64,000 nucleotides of DNA from CAWKKW01 sp963850345 (GCA_963850345.1 CAWKKW010000009.1:620001-684000), one strand, 5' to 3'. Shown: positions 9,048 to 18,939, counted from the first letter of the stretch. Translations and numbers: made by a program. The notes: generated by a model not told the origin, from the sequence alone.

Positions 9048-10020
9048 CGGGCGTTCCTTTTCTGTATTTAGGCCCGGCCCGCAGGCATAACATCTGAGTT
9101 CGTGCTTCAGGTTTCTGCTGAGCGGGTTGCCTATGATTGGGGTTAAATTTGGTTAATAGTAGCATCGCAATTAACAAATAGTTACCTCAGTCACCGAAAT
9201 TTCTTGTGGATAACTACTCAGTTACTAAATAAGAAAAAGGTTGACAGTATCCCTATCTGCATTTAGGCAACTCGTCAGGAGTCGAGGGAATTCCGCATCG
9301 ACACTCTTTGCGGGACCTACTCCTCATCTGCGTTCAGGCGTGAAGCCAAAGACTTCAGTGCAGATCTCGTCGCAATGCGCGTCGAGGTCGGGGCTACGTT
9401 CTGTGCGAACAAAGAAGTGGGTCCGACGCGATAAAGGGAGGAGTCAATCTTCCATCGCGGGGTCGAGTTTCCCTGCATTCAATGTGCGCTGAGGCGAACT
9501 GCGCGTCCGCTCATTTCTGCGTAACGTTTATGTGTATTTGAGCGGCAATGACTCGACGAAGTGACCTGGAGGAAAGCGGGTATCTCCGGTTGCCCAGCGC
9601 TGCGCAGAGACCCGTCATTCCGCCGCCGTCCGGGCCGCCCAAACCCCCTCCGCAAATTCTGCGTCTCGATGAAATGTTTGCGGCCTGAGCCTCACTAACC
9701 AGTGGAGCCCATGCAGGGCTCAACGATTGTCACTGATTCGGCCGACTCTAACCCGCGCTGGATGGATTACGTTCGAACTATCTGTCTTTCGCCATTCCGC
9801 TGCAGCCCGTAGTGAGATGGAGAGGCTGGGCTGGCTAATCTTGCAGCCTGCCAGTGACTCCCTCTGAGCGCGCCTCATTCAAGATTGCTGCCACGCCTTC
9901 GTCCATCGCTGCGACAGATCCTGCATCCGGCACGCTGAACATGTAGCCGTGTGCACAGATACCCTGCACTCTCGGGTGCGAGACATTCGGCGGAACGCCG
10001 CGCCGAAAGAGGACGGACAC
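9048..10020. other. Long intergenic region upstream of the kelch gene
   Basis: About 970 bp with no ORF I can support. The first 200 bp contain the AT-rich upstream region of the minus-strand GH39-like gene (GGTTAAATTTGGTTAATAG, CCGAAATTT at 9194-9202, TTGACA at 9241-9246). The rest shows nothing I recognise. Confidence 0.5.
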
Positions 10021-11712
10021 ATGGCAGGCACTTGGCATTCACTCAACAATCAACCAGCGTTCAACACCAGCACCATGTTGCTTCTCACCGACGGCAGAGT
10101 CATGGTGCAGGAAGAGAATACGAAGCACTGGCATGCGCTTCGCCCCGACGCCAATGGTTCGTATACTAACGGCACCTGGGAGAGCCTCGCAGACATGAGT
10201 TTTTGGCGGCGCTACTACGCCTCAGGCGTACTGAAAGATGGACGCGTCTTTATCTGTGGCGGCGAGCAGACCGGGGACGTAGGCGACACCAACAAGGGTG
10301 AGATCTACGATCCCGTGAAAGATACCTGGGCTGCCATTTCGCTTCCGCCCTGGTCGCAGGTAGGCGATGCAGCGAGTTGTGTGTTGCCCGACGGCCGCAT
10401 CATAATCGGCGCACTACTCAGTGGCGACTGCCTTATCTACAACCCTTCTACCGACACCTGGAGCACCACTGGCGGCCAGCCGGGTAGAACCAATGAGGAG
10501 ACTTGGATCCTGCTGCCGGACAACACCGTCCTCACGGTGCAGTGCTTCTCTCCCTTCCACGCGCAGAAATACGTAATCGCTTCAGGTACGTGGAAAGACG
10601 AAGGCACTCCGCCTGTGGCCCTGGTCGACATACCTCAGGCCGAGATCGGTCCGGCGATGCTGCTCTACAACGGCAATGTCATCTTCTTCGGTGCCGCAAA
10701 CAGCGGAGGCCACGGCAAGTCGGCGATCTACACGCCGCCTGCTTCGCCGACTGGCACAGGGACCTGGGCTGCCGGGCCTGACACTCCCAATGTGGGCGGC
10801 CAGGTCATGGTTTCGAACGATTGCCCCGCATCGCTTCTGCCCAATGGCAAGGTCCTATACACCGCTGCCCAGTTTCAAGTGGGAGGTTGGGGATCGCCGG
10901 TGTACTTCTTTGAATACGACTCCACCATTAACACCAGCGTGCAGGCGCCCACGCCACCGAATAACAATCTGTTTCCTTTCAATAACCAGTTTCCGGGGAT
11001 CTATTGGAGCCGGCTCATGCTGCTGCCCACCGGCGAAGTGCTCTATAGCGCCAGCTCTAACAACGTGCAGGTCTATGTGCCGGATGGCGGTCCGCAGGAA
11101 GCCTGGCGTCCGACTATCTCCTCAGTCACGTCGCACTTTGTAATCTTTGACGAATACTTCCTCTTGCAGGGCACACAGCTCAATGGGCTCTCACAGGCAA
11201 ATACGTATGGGGACGATTGTTATCCCGCTACGAATTACCCCATCGTGCAGCTCACGGACCCGGTCACTCACCACGTCTACTATTGCTCCACCCACGATTT
11301 CAGCACTCTCGGCGTGGCTACCGGGGCCTCGCTGCAATCGACGCGATTCCACGTCAGGGGAGTGCCCGATGGCACCTATGAGTTGCGCGTGATTGCGAAT
11401 GGCATTCCCTCTCACGCCCACACCTTCTGCTACACCCGTCCGAAGAAGCCGCGGTGGTTGGATGTCAATGTCAAGCGTGAATTCGAGTGGTTCGGCAAAC
11501 TCGTAGCGGAGGGAGATCCCTTCAACTGGATTGAGCAAATTATTGATCCCGAGATTAACGAGCTTCAACTAAGCCTCAAATATCTCCAGAACAGCGTCAA
11601 TCGCTTGAACTCCCTCATCCAGACGAAGCAATTGCCGGGAGTCGGCGAGGACATCGCCAAAGAGGCTAACGGCAACGAAGCGAAACAACGCACCAAGACG
11701 GAAGGGAAATGA
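10021..11712 (+). CDS. Kelch-repeat beta-propeller protein with IPT-like C-terminal domain
   Basis: 563 residues from the ATG at 10021, which has an AGAGGA ribosome site 8 nt upstream. An in-frame ATG-less extension to 9949 is not supported. Repeated blocks of the form LLTDGRVMV, LKDGRVFICGGE, LPDGRIIIGA, LPDNTVLTV, LPNGKVLYT and LPTGEVLYS mark the blades of a galactose-oxidase/kelch-like propeller. Around residues 390-480 an Ig-like region (FLLQGTQLNGLSQ, THDFSTLGVATG) resembles the IPT-type domain that follows such propellers. The C-terminus is hydrophilic and probably coiled (ELQLSLKYLQNSVNRLNS). No signal peptide is seen. Its stop overlaps the next start (ATGA), so both proteins probably act together. 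Function unknown. Confidence 0.75.
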   Translation: MAGTWHSLNNQPAFNTSTMLLLTDGRVMVQEENTKHWHALRPDANGSYTNGTWESLADMSFWRRYYASGVLKDGRVFICGGEQTGDVGDTNKGEIYDPVKDTWAAISLPPWSQVGDAASCVLPDGRIIIGALLSGDCLIYNPSTDTWSTTGGQPGRTNEETWILLPDNTVLTVQCFSPFHAQKYVIASGTWKDEGTPPVALVDIPQAEIGPAMLLYNGNVIFFGAANSGGHGKSAIYTPPASPTGTGTWAAGPDTPNVGGQVMVSNDCPASLLPNGKVLYTAAQFQVGGWGSPVYFFEYDSTINTSVQAPTPPNNNLFPFNNQFPGIYWSRLMLLPTGEVLYSASSNNVQVYVPDGGPQEAWRPTISSVTSHFVIFDEYFLLQGTQLNGLSQANTYGDDCYPATNYPIVQLTDPVTHHVYYCSTHDFSTLGVATGASLQSTRFHVRGVPDGTYELRVIANGIPSHAHTFCYTRPKKPRWLDVNVKREFEWFGKLVAEGDPFNWIEQIIDPEINELQLSLKYLQNSVNRLNSLIQTKQLPGVGEDIAKEANGNEAKQRTKTEGK

Positions 11713-13352
11713 TCCTCATCGTCGCCAGTGCGGCTGATCGAGCGGCAGCGGAATTTGCGGAGACTTTGTCCGTCTCCGCCGCCGTCTCGGTGGTGACCTG
11801 CAAGAGTCTCGCACTCGAGGGCACCGCGATTCGTCACCCGGCGATCCTGTCGTCCACGCTCACCGTGGCTGGGAAGAGCATTGTTGCCGCGGAGATCGAA
11901 TGGGTTCTCAACTGCCTCCCGGCGGTTTTCCCCGAAGAACTATTTTTCTATCCGCCAGAGGAACGCGAGTACCAGTCCGCGGAGTTTCACGCGCTGCTTA
12001 CGTCCTTCCTCCACTGGCTGCCACGCCCGGTCATCAATCGCCCCAACTCCGTCAGCCTCACCGGATCTTCCTCGAGCCCCATCGGCTGGTATCACCTCGC
12101 ACGCAAGCTCCGCATCCCGCTCGCTGACGTTCATCTGACCTCGACGGAAGTTCAGACTCCATTCGCATCTCTGTCCGCCGGCGACTTGGTGCATGCAACT
12201 TACTTGCGCGGGATGATCCTTGGTTCCTCGCCTCATCTGGCCAATCAATACGCCCGCGCGCTGGCGCAGGCCTCCGGCGTTGATTTCCTTCGAGCAGCCT
12301 TTCGCCCCGCTCACACGGGGTTGGAACTTACCGCGGTCAACACCGCTCCTAACCTGCGCGAGCGTTGCCACTCGCCGCGCGATCGTCGAACTGGCCGTGG
12401 GAGTTACCGCATGATCCTCTTGTGGGGTTTAATGGAAGACGCCACCTTCCGGTCCGTGCATGATCATCTACTGTTACGTAGAGCGGATTTCGCGTTTTTA
12501 AATCACGCCTCGATCCGCCGCACACGGGTCGAGTTCCATACAAAGCCCGAGCCTGCCTATCTCCTTCACTGCGATCGAACCATCGATCTTGACGACGTCA
12601 GCGCCGCCTATCTGCGGCCCTATGACCACAAGCTCTATGAAGCGGAAGCCGCTGACCAAACGGGCTCGCGGACTCTGTCGAGCCCTGACCTGGTGCATCA
12701 TCTGCTCACCAATTGGGCGGAGCACACCGATGCCACCATCCTGAACCGACCGTCTGCCGAAGCGACCAACCAATCCAAGCTCTACCAGGCCGGCTTCATC
12801 GTCGAATCGGGCTTTCTTGTACCCGACTCCCTGGTGAGCAATGACTCCTCCACCATCGCAGATTTTGTTGGGCGGCATGGCCAGGTGATCTATAAGTCCA
12901 TGAGCAGCGTGCGCAGCATAGTCAAGCAGCTTGACCTTGCCGATCTACCATCCGCAGGACCCATGGGACCCGCGCTCTTCCAGCAGCGCGTTCTCGGCAC
13001 CAATGTCAGGGTCCACGTCATTGGCGATCAGGCGATTGCCTGTGCAATCGAGTCAGAGGGAACTGATTACCGCTACGCCTCGGCGCGCATGAGCCCCATC
13101 ACTCTTCCCAGGGGCGTGGCCGCTCGCTGCGTGGCTCTCACGCGCAAACTCGGCCTTGTGCTCTCAGGCATCGACCTCATCGTCACGCCACGGGGAGAGT
13201 ACTACTGCCTCGAAGTCAACCCCAGTCCTGCCTTCGGCTGCTTTGACATCGACCCCGAACACTCCATCTCCCAATCGGTCGCCGAGACCCTGATGCAACC
13301 AGCGCCGGCGCTCGCGTTGCCTGCTGTCTCTCAGCTCGGTGCGCAGTGTTAA
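11709..13352 (+). CDS. ATP-grasp protein with duplicated N-terminal half (MvdD/RimK-like)
   Basis: 547 residues, starting at the ATG that overlaps the kelch stop by 4 bp. Residues about 235-547 form an ATP-grasp ligase-like module. A pre-grasp part (YLRPYDHKLYEAEA) leads to ILNRPSAEATNQSKLYQ, a Lys in GQVIYKSMSS, FQQRVLGTNVRVHVIGDQ, and the metal-binding end GIDLIVTPRGEYYCLEVNPSP. The first 230 residues echo this layout (VINRPNSVSLTGSSSSPI, then GVDFLRAAFR...LTAVNTAPN) but lack the central nucleotide-binding part. The protein looks like a fused degenerate-plus-active pair. ATP-grasp enzymes of this type join a carboxylate to an amine, often on peptides. No precursor peptide is visible nearby. 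Confidence 0.7.
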   Translation: MILIVASAADRAAAEFAETLSVSAAVSVVTCKSLALEGTAIRHPAILSSTLTVAGKSIVAAEIEWVLNCLPAVFPEELFFYPPEEREYQSAEFHALLTSFLHWLPRPVINRPNSVSLTGSSSSPIGWYHLARKLRIPLADVHLTSTEVQTPFASLSAGDLVHATYLRGMILGSSPHLANQYARALAQASGVDFLRAAFRPAHTGLELTAVNTAPNLRERCHSPRDRRTGRGSYRMILLWGLMEDATFRSVHDHLLLRRADFAFLNHASIRRTRVEFHTKPEPAYLLHCDRTIDLDDVSAAYLRPYDHKLYEAEAADQTGSRTLSSPDLVHHLLTNWAEHTDATILNRPSAEATNQSKLYQAGFIVESGFLVPDSLVSNDSSTIADFVGRHGQVIYKSMSSVRSIVKQLDLADLPSAGPMGPALFQQRVLGTNVRVHVIGDQAIACAIESEGTDYRYASARMSPITLPRGVAARCVALTRKLGLVLSGIDLIVTPRGEYYCLEVNPSPAFGCFDIDPEHSISQSVAETLMQPAPALALPAVSQLGAQC

Positions 13353-13427
13353 GGCGCGTGAGCATCGGATGGTATTCGATGGATAGAAAGAGATCCTCGC
13401 GCCAACCTTGAACCAGCATGGGAATAG

Positions 13428-14498
13428 CTAGGAGAGTATCTCCCTCGCACCCTCCCACAACTCGCTCATTCGTTCAGCAGCGGGCTTTGCTTGCGCAAGG
13501 GCGGCAGCCTGCCCGGCCCACACCTGCATGCGTTGGACGTCACCTTGTTTCTGGGCCTCTGCTCGCATAGCGGCGGTCAGGCCTCGCTGAACTGGATAGG
13601 GAGCAGGGGCAGGGGACTCCTCCGCAAGCGCAGCCCTCACATACCCGGTGGCGATGCTGCGACCCGCTCTGCCGCTGAATACTCGGCTCACCACCGTGTC
13701 TTCCGGCAAAGTGTCTGCAAGTGCGTTTGCCCAGGCCGGATGAATCTTTGCTTCAGGACAGCGAAGAAATCCGGTTCCGATCTGCACGGCGCTCGCACCC
13801 AGCGCAAGAGCAGCGGCAATGCCTCTCGCATCGGCGATGCCCCCTGTTGCGACCACTGGAATCTTCACTCGATCCACCACGGCCGGTACGAGCGCAAAGA
13901 GGCCCACCTGTTCACGCTCTGCCGCCGAGGCGTCGAAACAACCACGATGTCCTCCGGCCTCCGATCCCTGTGCGACCACGACGTCCGCTCCTGCCGCCTC
14001 TGCCGCGATGGCCTCTTTCACCGTAGATATATTTGCGAACCACTGAATGTCATTGCGCTTCATCCGCTTGACAAAGTCAGCAGGATAAACGCCCATGACC
14101 GAGGAAACAATCGGCGGCTCCACCTGCAACATCGCCTCGCATTGAGCGGCGAAGTCCGGCGGTGCCGTGTCTCCCGCCTCCGGCGCGATCGGTGGGCCCC
14201 ACGTCGACAGAAATTCACGAAGAGCCTCCTCCTGCTTCGGATCGCGCCGAGGTTTTGGATCGGGGATCCAGTTATTCAGTTGAAATGGACCGTCAGACGC
14301 AGAACGGAACTCCTTCACCCAGGCGATAATCTCCTCTGGTTTCATTAACAGCACTCCGCAAGCACCCAGGCCCCCGCTATTTGCAATCGCGATCGACAAG
14401 GACGGTGCGCTGGCGCCTGCCATAGGAGCGAGCAGGACGGGCATTCGCAAACCAAATCGGCTGCAAAAGGACTCACCTTTTTTGAAAATGGAATGCAT
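13428..14498 (-). CDS. Nitronate monooxygenase / 2-nitropropane dioxygenase family FMN enzyme
   Basis: 356 residues from the ATG at 14498, preceded by GGAGGT at suitable distance. The longer frame to 14660 would overlap the upstream gene and is rejected. It shows PVLLAPMAGASAPSLSIAIANSGGLG at the first strand of the FMN TIM barrel, VVAQGSEAGGHRG, VVATGGIADARGIAAALALGA and the phosphate-binding IGTGFLRCPEA. The family oxidises alkyl nitronates using FMN and O2. It lies 16 bp downstream of a GlxA-type regulator on the same strand, so the regulator probably controls it. The physiological substrate is unknown. Confidence 0.85.
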   Translation of the reverse strand: MHSIFKKGESFCSRFGLRMPVLLAPMAGASAPSLSIAIANSGGLGACGVLLMKPEEIIAWVKEFRSASDGPFQLNNWIPDPKPRRDPKQEEALREFLSTWGPPIAPEAGDTAPPDFAAQCEAMLQVEPPIVSSVMGVYPADFVKRMKRNDIQWFANISTVKEAIAAEAAGADVVVAQGSEAGGHRGCFDASAAEREQVGLFALVPAVVDRVKIPVVATGGIADARGIAAALALGASAVQIGTGFLRCPEAKIHPAWANALADTLPEDTVVSRVFSGRAGRSIATGYVRAALAEESPAPAPYPVQRGLTAAMRAEAQKQGDVQRMQVWAGQAAALAQAKPAAERMSELWEGAREILS

Positions 14499-14514
14499 GG
14501 ATGACCTCCGATTC

Positions 14515-15507
14515 TTACGCTGTGGCAGTCTGTCGAAATCTCTCGCGATATAGATTGGGGCTAAGTTGGACTCGTGTGCGGAAGTGATGTCGCATGACTG
14601 CCGCAGATCCAAAGCCACACTGCTCTGCGACTTCTTCCATCGAGAGTGTTGTCGTCTCAAGCAGGTCTTTGGCGCGGCGCATGCGTAATCCGTTGACCCA
14701 TCCGAGTGGACTCGTGCCTGTAGTCTCCGAAAATTTGCGACAAAGCGTCCTCTTGCTGACGTGGACCTGCTCCGCCATCTTTTCTACGGTAATTTGAGTG
14801 TTCAACCGGGACTGTGCCCACTCAAGCAGTTGGGAGAGCCATGGATGTGCTGCCTCCCCCACAGGCTTATCGATGAACTGCGCCTGGCCGCCCTCACGAT
14901 GGGGCGACACTACGGCTCGCCTTGCAACTCTGTTGGCAACGACCGTTCCAAAATCACTGCGAATGATATGCAGACAAAGGTCGATGCCTGCAGCGCTTCC
15001 AGCCGAAGTGTAGATGTTGCCGTGCTGCACGTAGAGCACGTTCGGCTGAACGTCAATGTCAGGGAATCGTCGCGCCATCTCGTCGGTCCATGCCCAGTGG
15101 GTTGTCGCCTTCTTGCCATTCAATAAACCGGCGGCCCCGAGCACGAAAGACCCCACGCAGATAGAAACTATTCGCGCGCCTCGGGCGTGCGCTCTCTGCA
15201 GTGCACGAACGAGCGCTGGAGGAGGCGGCTGGTAAGGCTTCTGCCATCCAGGGATCACAATCGTATCCGCCTTTGCCAACAATCCGAGCCCGCCGTTCGC
15301 GGCAACGGTGATGCCACCCACCGCGCGCACCGGATGCCTCTCCAGGGCACACACCGCGAAGGAATACCAATGATCGAACTCGGGCCTTAACAATCCAAAC
15401 ATCTCAACGGCGATTCCAAACTCAAACGTGCACAGGCCATCGTAGGCAACAGCCACAACACGATGGGGAAGGGAAAAGCGAGTTGATGACGAGCTACGGG
15501 ATGGCAC
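14515..15507 (-). CDS. GlxA/FtrA-type AraC-family transcription regulator with DJ-1/PfpI domain
   Basis: 330 residues. The N-terminal half is a DJ-1/PfpI-like amidotransferase fold (VVAVAYDGLCTFEFGIAVEMFGL, IVSICVGSFVLGAAGLLNG with the nucleophile-elbow Cys, ATTHWAW). The C-terminal half has two AraC helix-turn-helix motifs (EKMAEQVHVSKRTLCRKF and MEEVAEQCGFGSAAVMRHHF). FtrA-like members of this group act as transcription activators. The nitronate monooxygenase gene follows directly on the same strand and is the obvious candidate target. Confidence 0.88.
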   Translation of the reverse strand: MPSRSSSSTRFSLPHRVVAVAYDGLCTFEFGIAVEMFGLLRPEFDHWYSFAVCALERHPVRAVGGITVAANGGLGLLAKADTIVIPGWQKPYQPPPPALVRALQRAHARGARIVSICVGSFVLGAAGLLNGKKATTHWAWTDEMARRFPDIDVQPNVLYVQHGNIYTSAGSAAGIDLCLHIIRSDFGTVVANRVARRAVVSPHREGGQAQFIDKPVGEAAHPWLSQLLEWAQSRLNTQITVEKMAEQVHVSKRTLCRKFSETTGTSPLGWVNGLRMRRAKDLLETTTLSMEEVAEQCGFGSAAVMRHHFRTRVQLSPNLYRERFRQTATA

Positions 15508-15580
15508 GATGTCGACGATACCTGTCTTTTAGGCCACTCGCAATCCCAACGTGAATGGAGGAGACTGCCGTTGGAGGAGT

Positions 15581-16096
15581 ATGCAAACTCGCGTCCCAAC
15601 TTGGTTCGACCGAGAATTCGTCTTTCCTTTTTCCGCAGCAATGTTCCCAAACATACTCGCGCGCCTTCGCGGAACTCCTGCGCGTCTGGAGGAGATATTT
15701 CGGGGGCGAGATTCTTCCATCATCGTCAAGAAGCAGGACGGCAAATGGTCTGCACAGGAAAATGCCGGTAACTTATTTGAACTGGAGACGCTCTGGTGCG
15801 CTCGCATTGAAGACTACAAACTTCTCAATCCAAGCCTGACGGCGGCCGATCTGCAAAATCGGAAGACCGATGACGGCAAATACAACGCTCGGTCACTGGA
15901 TGAGATTCTGAATGGCTTCCGTTCTGCGCGGCTGCAATTGCTTCGATGCGTAGAGGACGTCGACGAGGCGGTGTTGGAGAGGTCTACCTTGCATCCACGT
16001 CTCCATCTCCCTATGCGCTTGGTAGATCACCTCTACTTTGTAGCAGAGCACGATGATCACCACCTGGCCCGCATATGGGAGTTGCTGAATCTCTAA
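15581..16096 (+). CDS. DinB-family protein
   Basis: 171 residues from the ATG at 15581 (MQTRVPTWFDREFVF), a start typical of this subgroup. The purine-rich GGAGGAG directly upstream is very close, so the ATG at 15551 cannot be excluded. A four-helix-bundle DinB fold is suggested by LRGTPARLEEIF, KWSAQENAGNLFELETLW and the C-terminal LVDHLYFVAEHDDHHL with clustered His residues, which usually bind a metal. The biochemical role of most DinB proteins is unknown. It is divergent from the regulator at 14515-15507. Confidence 0.8.
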   Translation: MQTRVPTWFDREFVFPFSAAMFPNILARLRGTPARLEEIFRGRDSSIIVKKQDGKWSAQENAGNLFELETLWCARIEDYKLLNPSLTAADLQNRKTDDGKYNARSLDEILNGFRSARLQLLRCVEDVDEAVLERSTLHPRLHLPMRLVDHLYFVAEHDDHHLARIWELLNL

Positions 16097-16486
<390 letters not shown>

Positions 16487-16704
16487 TGTCTTCGCGTTGC
16501 GCGTGGAAAGACCTTCTTGTTTATATCAAAACCCCACTTTCACCGTCAAAACCAGCCATGTGGCAAAAACCCGGAGCGAGATCTTTCACGGTCACCTTGT
16601 TGGTCAGCATCTAGACCGCGGCTCTGCCAATTACGGCGCCTGGGCCTGTGGGCGGCAAGCTGGGATCTCCGTCTGGCCTCGATCTCGTCCCTGCCTCACG
16701 CACT

Positions 16705-18021
16705 TCAATAAGAACGTTTTAGCGCCGTACCTACCGCATCCGCTGTTCGCCTGCCCGACACCAAGGCTCCCTGGATCGAAGGCGACTCAAGAAAATCGCC
16801 GCAGGCAAAGACCGGCGCGCCTGACTTGCCAGACGCGACCGATGTCATGCTCTTCTCCCACTGCACCGATTGCTGCAGCGGCAAGGCTAACGGAATCGGG
16901 AACCCGCCCAGCGGCTGCCAACGCGCTACTTCATTGGGAAACCACGTCTCGAGGTGCGCGCGGACATCGCGTTCCAGATCGACCATCGCGGCGTCCAGAG
17001 ACGGAGCCTCTCCCACCACGGTCGCTGCAATGAGATGGGCCCCCGGCGGGGCGTAGCTGCGCGAGACCTCGCTCATCACCACCGCGTTGTTCACCGGGCC
17101 GGCAGCCCGTCCTTCTCCGTTGAGCATCAGGATGGGCTCTTTCCTCGGCGCACTCTCTGCTGCGTAATAGAAGGTCGTTGAACGGTTCCAGGACCGCGGC
17201 TTGGCTACTGCCTTGGTCGGTGAAGATCCGGGCAGGGAACTGAGCAGTCTCCGCATCTCGGGCTCCTCGGTCGCCAGCACCACAGTTCGCGCCTGCATTC
17301 CGCCCATTCCTTCTATCTCCACCACAAACGCGTGCTTCTCGCGTCGCAGGCTCTTCACCGCAGCCCCGGTGGTCAGCGTACCCGGCTTGAGTGCCGCGGC
17401 CAGTTGCCTTGGGATTGCCTCCATGCCCTCCTTTGGCACGGCCACGTCTCCCTCGGCAAACATCCGAAACAGGAATTCGAAGTATCGGCTCGAGGTGAGC
17501 AACTCGCGCTCGAGAAACACGCCGCCAAAAAATGGCAGGAAGAACCGCTCCATGATCGCGGGAGAGAACCCTTGCCGCGCGAGATGAGTCGCGGTCGACA
17601 TTTCTTCGCGCGAGAACAGCTCCTCGATCTCTACCTTGCGGACACTCGTCCGCAGTCGCGCCACTCGCAACTTATCGGCCAAGCTGATGATCGGGTTAAA
17701 CAGGAGCCCCAAAGCCTCCGCTGGTTCGCGGAATGGATCGGCAAATCGATGAAATTTTCCGTTATGCCAGATCAGCGCCCCAGGCTTCAGCTTTTGCAAC
17801 TCGAGCGCGTCGTAGTCCAGCAGAGATTGAGACTCCGGGTACGCCGTCAGCAGGATTTGAAACCCACGGTCCAGTCGAAATCCGTCGACGACGTCGGTCC
17901 GAATCCTGCCTCCCGGAGCATCTGCCGACTCCAGCAAAGCGACGTCAAAGTTGGCGCTTTCCAGGCGCAACGCGCAATACAGCCCCGCAAGACCAGCGCC
18001 AATCACTGCAACATCTTTCAT
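16705..18021 (-). CDS. FAD-dependent amine-oxidase-like oxidoreductase (NAD(P)-binding Rossmann)
   Basis: 438 residues from the ATG at 18021 (MKDVAVIGAGLAGLYCAL). The first 35 residues are a Rossmann dinucleotide site with GxGxxG, a Glu at the end of strand 2 (LLESADAPGGRIRT) and the GGRIRT motif of the flavin amine oxidase / protoporphyrinogen oxidase superfamily. FDVALLE and the C-terminal VFACGDFLESPSIQGALVSGRRTADAV, with the GD flavin-contact motif, complete the FAD site. The substrate is unknown; carotenoid desaturase-like or amine-oxidase activity are both possible. No signal peptide is seen, so it is probably cytoplasmic. Confidence 0.83.
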   Translation of the reverse strand: MKDVAVIGAGLAGLYCALRLESANFDVALLESADAPGGRIRTDVVDGFRLDRGFQILLTAYPESQSLLDYDALELQKLKPGALIWHNGKFHRFADPFREPAEALGLLFNPIISLADKLRVARLRTSVRKVEIEELFSREEMSTATHLARQGFSPAIMERFFLPFFGGVFLERELLTSSRYFEFLFRMFAEGDVAVPKEGMEAIPRQLAAALKPGTLTTGAAVKSLRREKHAFVVEIEGMGGMQARTVVLATEEPEMRRLLSSLPGSSPTKAVAKPRSWNRSTTFYYAAESAPRKEPILMLNGEGRAAGPVNNAVVMSEVSRSYAPPGAHLIAATVVGEAPSLDAAMVDLERDVRAHLETWFPNEVARWQPLGGFPIPLALPLQQSVQWEKSMTSVASGKSGAPVFACGDFLESPSIQGALVSGRRTADAVGTALKRSY

Positions 18022-18040
18022 CTGAAGTGTTTCCCGTCGA

Positions 18041-18196
18041 TTACTCTCGCACACTCCATGGGTAATGATCCATATGCCATTCAATTCCTTTTTTGGCTAA
18101 CTTGTTGAAGCGAGCGCTGAACACGCCTTCCTCGCCATTTGGATCCGGCTCAAGGCCGCGCTCGCGGCGAAAACTATAAGGGCGCGATTTCCTCAT
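18041..18196 (-). CDS. Small hypothetical protein upstream of the FAD oxidoreductase
   Basis: A 51-residue basic ORF (MRKSRPYSFRRERGLEPDP ... DHYPWSVRE) ends 19 bp before the oxidoreductase start on the same strand. An earlier ATG at 18241 would give 66 residues. It has a protein-like composition, rich in Arg, Glu and Tyr, but no domain I recognise and no strong ribosome site. It could be a leader or a short conserved gene. Confidence 0.35.
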   Translation of the reverse strand: MRKSRPYSFRRERGLEPDPNGEEGVFSARFNKLAKKGIEWHMDHYPWSVRE

Positions 18197-18308
18197 AACG
18201 ACTGCGTTACTCTCTCTCCTGTTGGGTGTGAGGCCTTTCAAGACTCGCCTGCGCTCGCGTTTTGGTAGTCTGATCGAAGCCGGAAAATTAACCTGCTGTT
18301 AGGACACT

Positions 18309-18872
18309 ATGATTCAGACTGCCCCTCGCCTCTCCCGTCTCCGTCGCAGCCAGGTCTCTGAGAGTACCGGCGCAATATACGACCGTTACATGCGCACGCG
18401 CGGCAACGTGCCCAACATGTTTCGCACGGTAGCGCATCGTCCTGAGATCTTCGAAACAATGATTGCGCATTTTGAAGCGGTCTTGAATACCGGCACGCTG
18501 ACCACGAAGCTCAAGGAACTGGTCATCGTTCGTACATCGCAGCTCAATGCTTGCGAATATTGCCTCGCCAGTCATTCGGTTATTGCAAGCCGTCTAGGCT
18601 GGTCGCAGGAACAGATGGATGGCCTCGACGGTTACGAATCGAGGGCTGACTTAACTGCCGCGGAAAAGGCCGCCCTTCGCCTCGCCGATCGGATGACTAT
18701 CGATTCGAAGCGGATTACCGATGCCGAGTTTGCGAGCTTGCGTGAGTTCTATAGCGAAGGGGAAATTGTGGAACTGATGGCCGCCATCGGCCTGTTCAAT
18801 TACTTCAACCGCTTCAACAATGCTCTGCAGATGGAGCCCACCAAACCGGGCGAGGGCAGCGATTCGCGATAG
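18309..18872 (+). CDS. Carboxymuconolactone decarboxylase / AhpD-like peroxidase-related protein
   Basis: 187 residues, all-helical. Residues 80-90 read NACEYCLASHS, giving the C82-x-x-C85-x-x-x-H89 redox motif of the AhpD-like branch. Flanking LKELVIVRTSQLNA and GNVPNMFRTVAHRPEIFE are standard for the family. In AhpD the two Cys residues pass electrons to a peroxiredoxin. Uncharacterised relatives are common as general peroxidase-related proteins. It is divergent from the FAD oxidoreductase, with about 110 bp up to the small ORF. Confidence 0.88.
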   Translation: MIQTAPRLSRLRRSQVSESTGAIYDRYMRTRGNVPNMFRTVAHRPEIFETMIAHFEAVLNTGTLTTKLKELVIVRTSQLNACEYCLASHSVIASRLGWSQEQMDGLDGYESRADLTAAEKAALRLADRMTIDSKRITDAEFASLREFYSEGEIVELMAAIGLFNYFNRFNNALQMEPTKPGEGSDSR

Positions 18873-18939
18873 GTCACAGGCTGTCACCCAGCGCGGCCCA
18901 CTCGCTCAGCTATCCTGTACCGACTTCGAGCCCCTGGCG

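Noticed and set aside
9511..9723. 70-codon minus-strand ORF in the 970-bp gap before the kelch gene
   Set aside because: Low-complexity Gly/Arg stretch, no ribosome site and no protein-like conservation that I can see.
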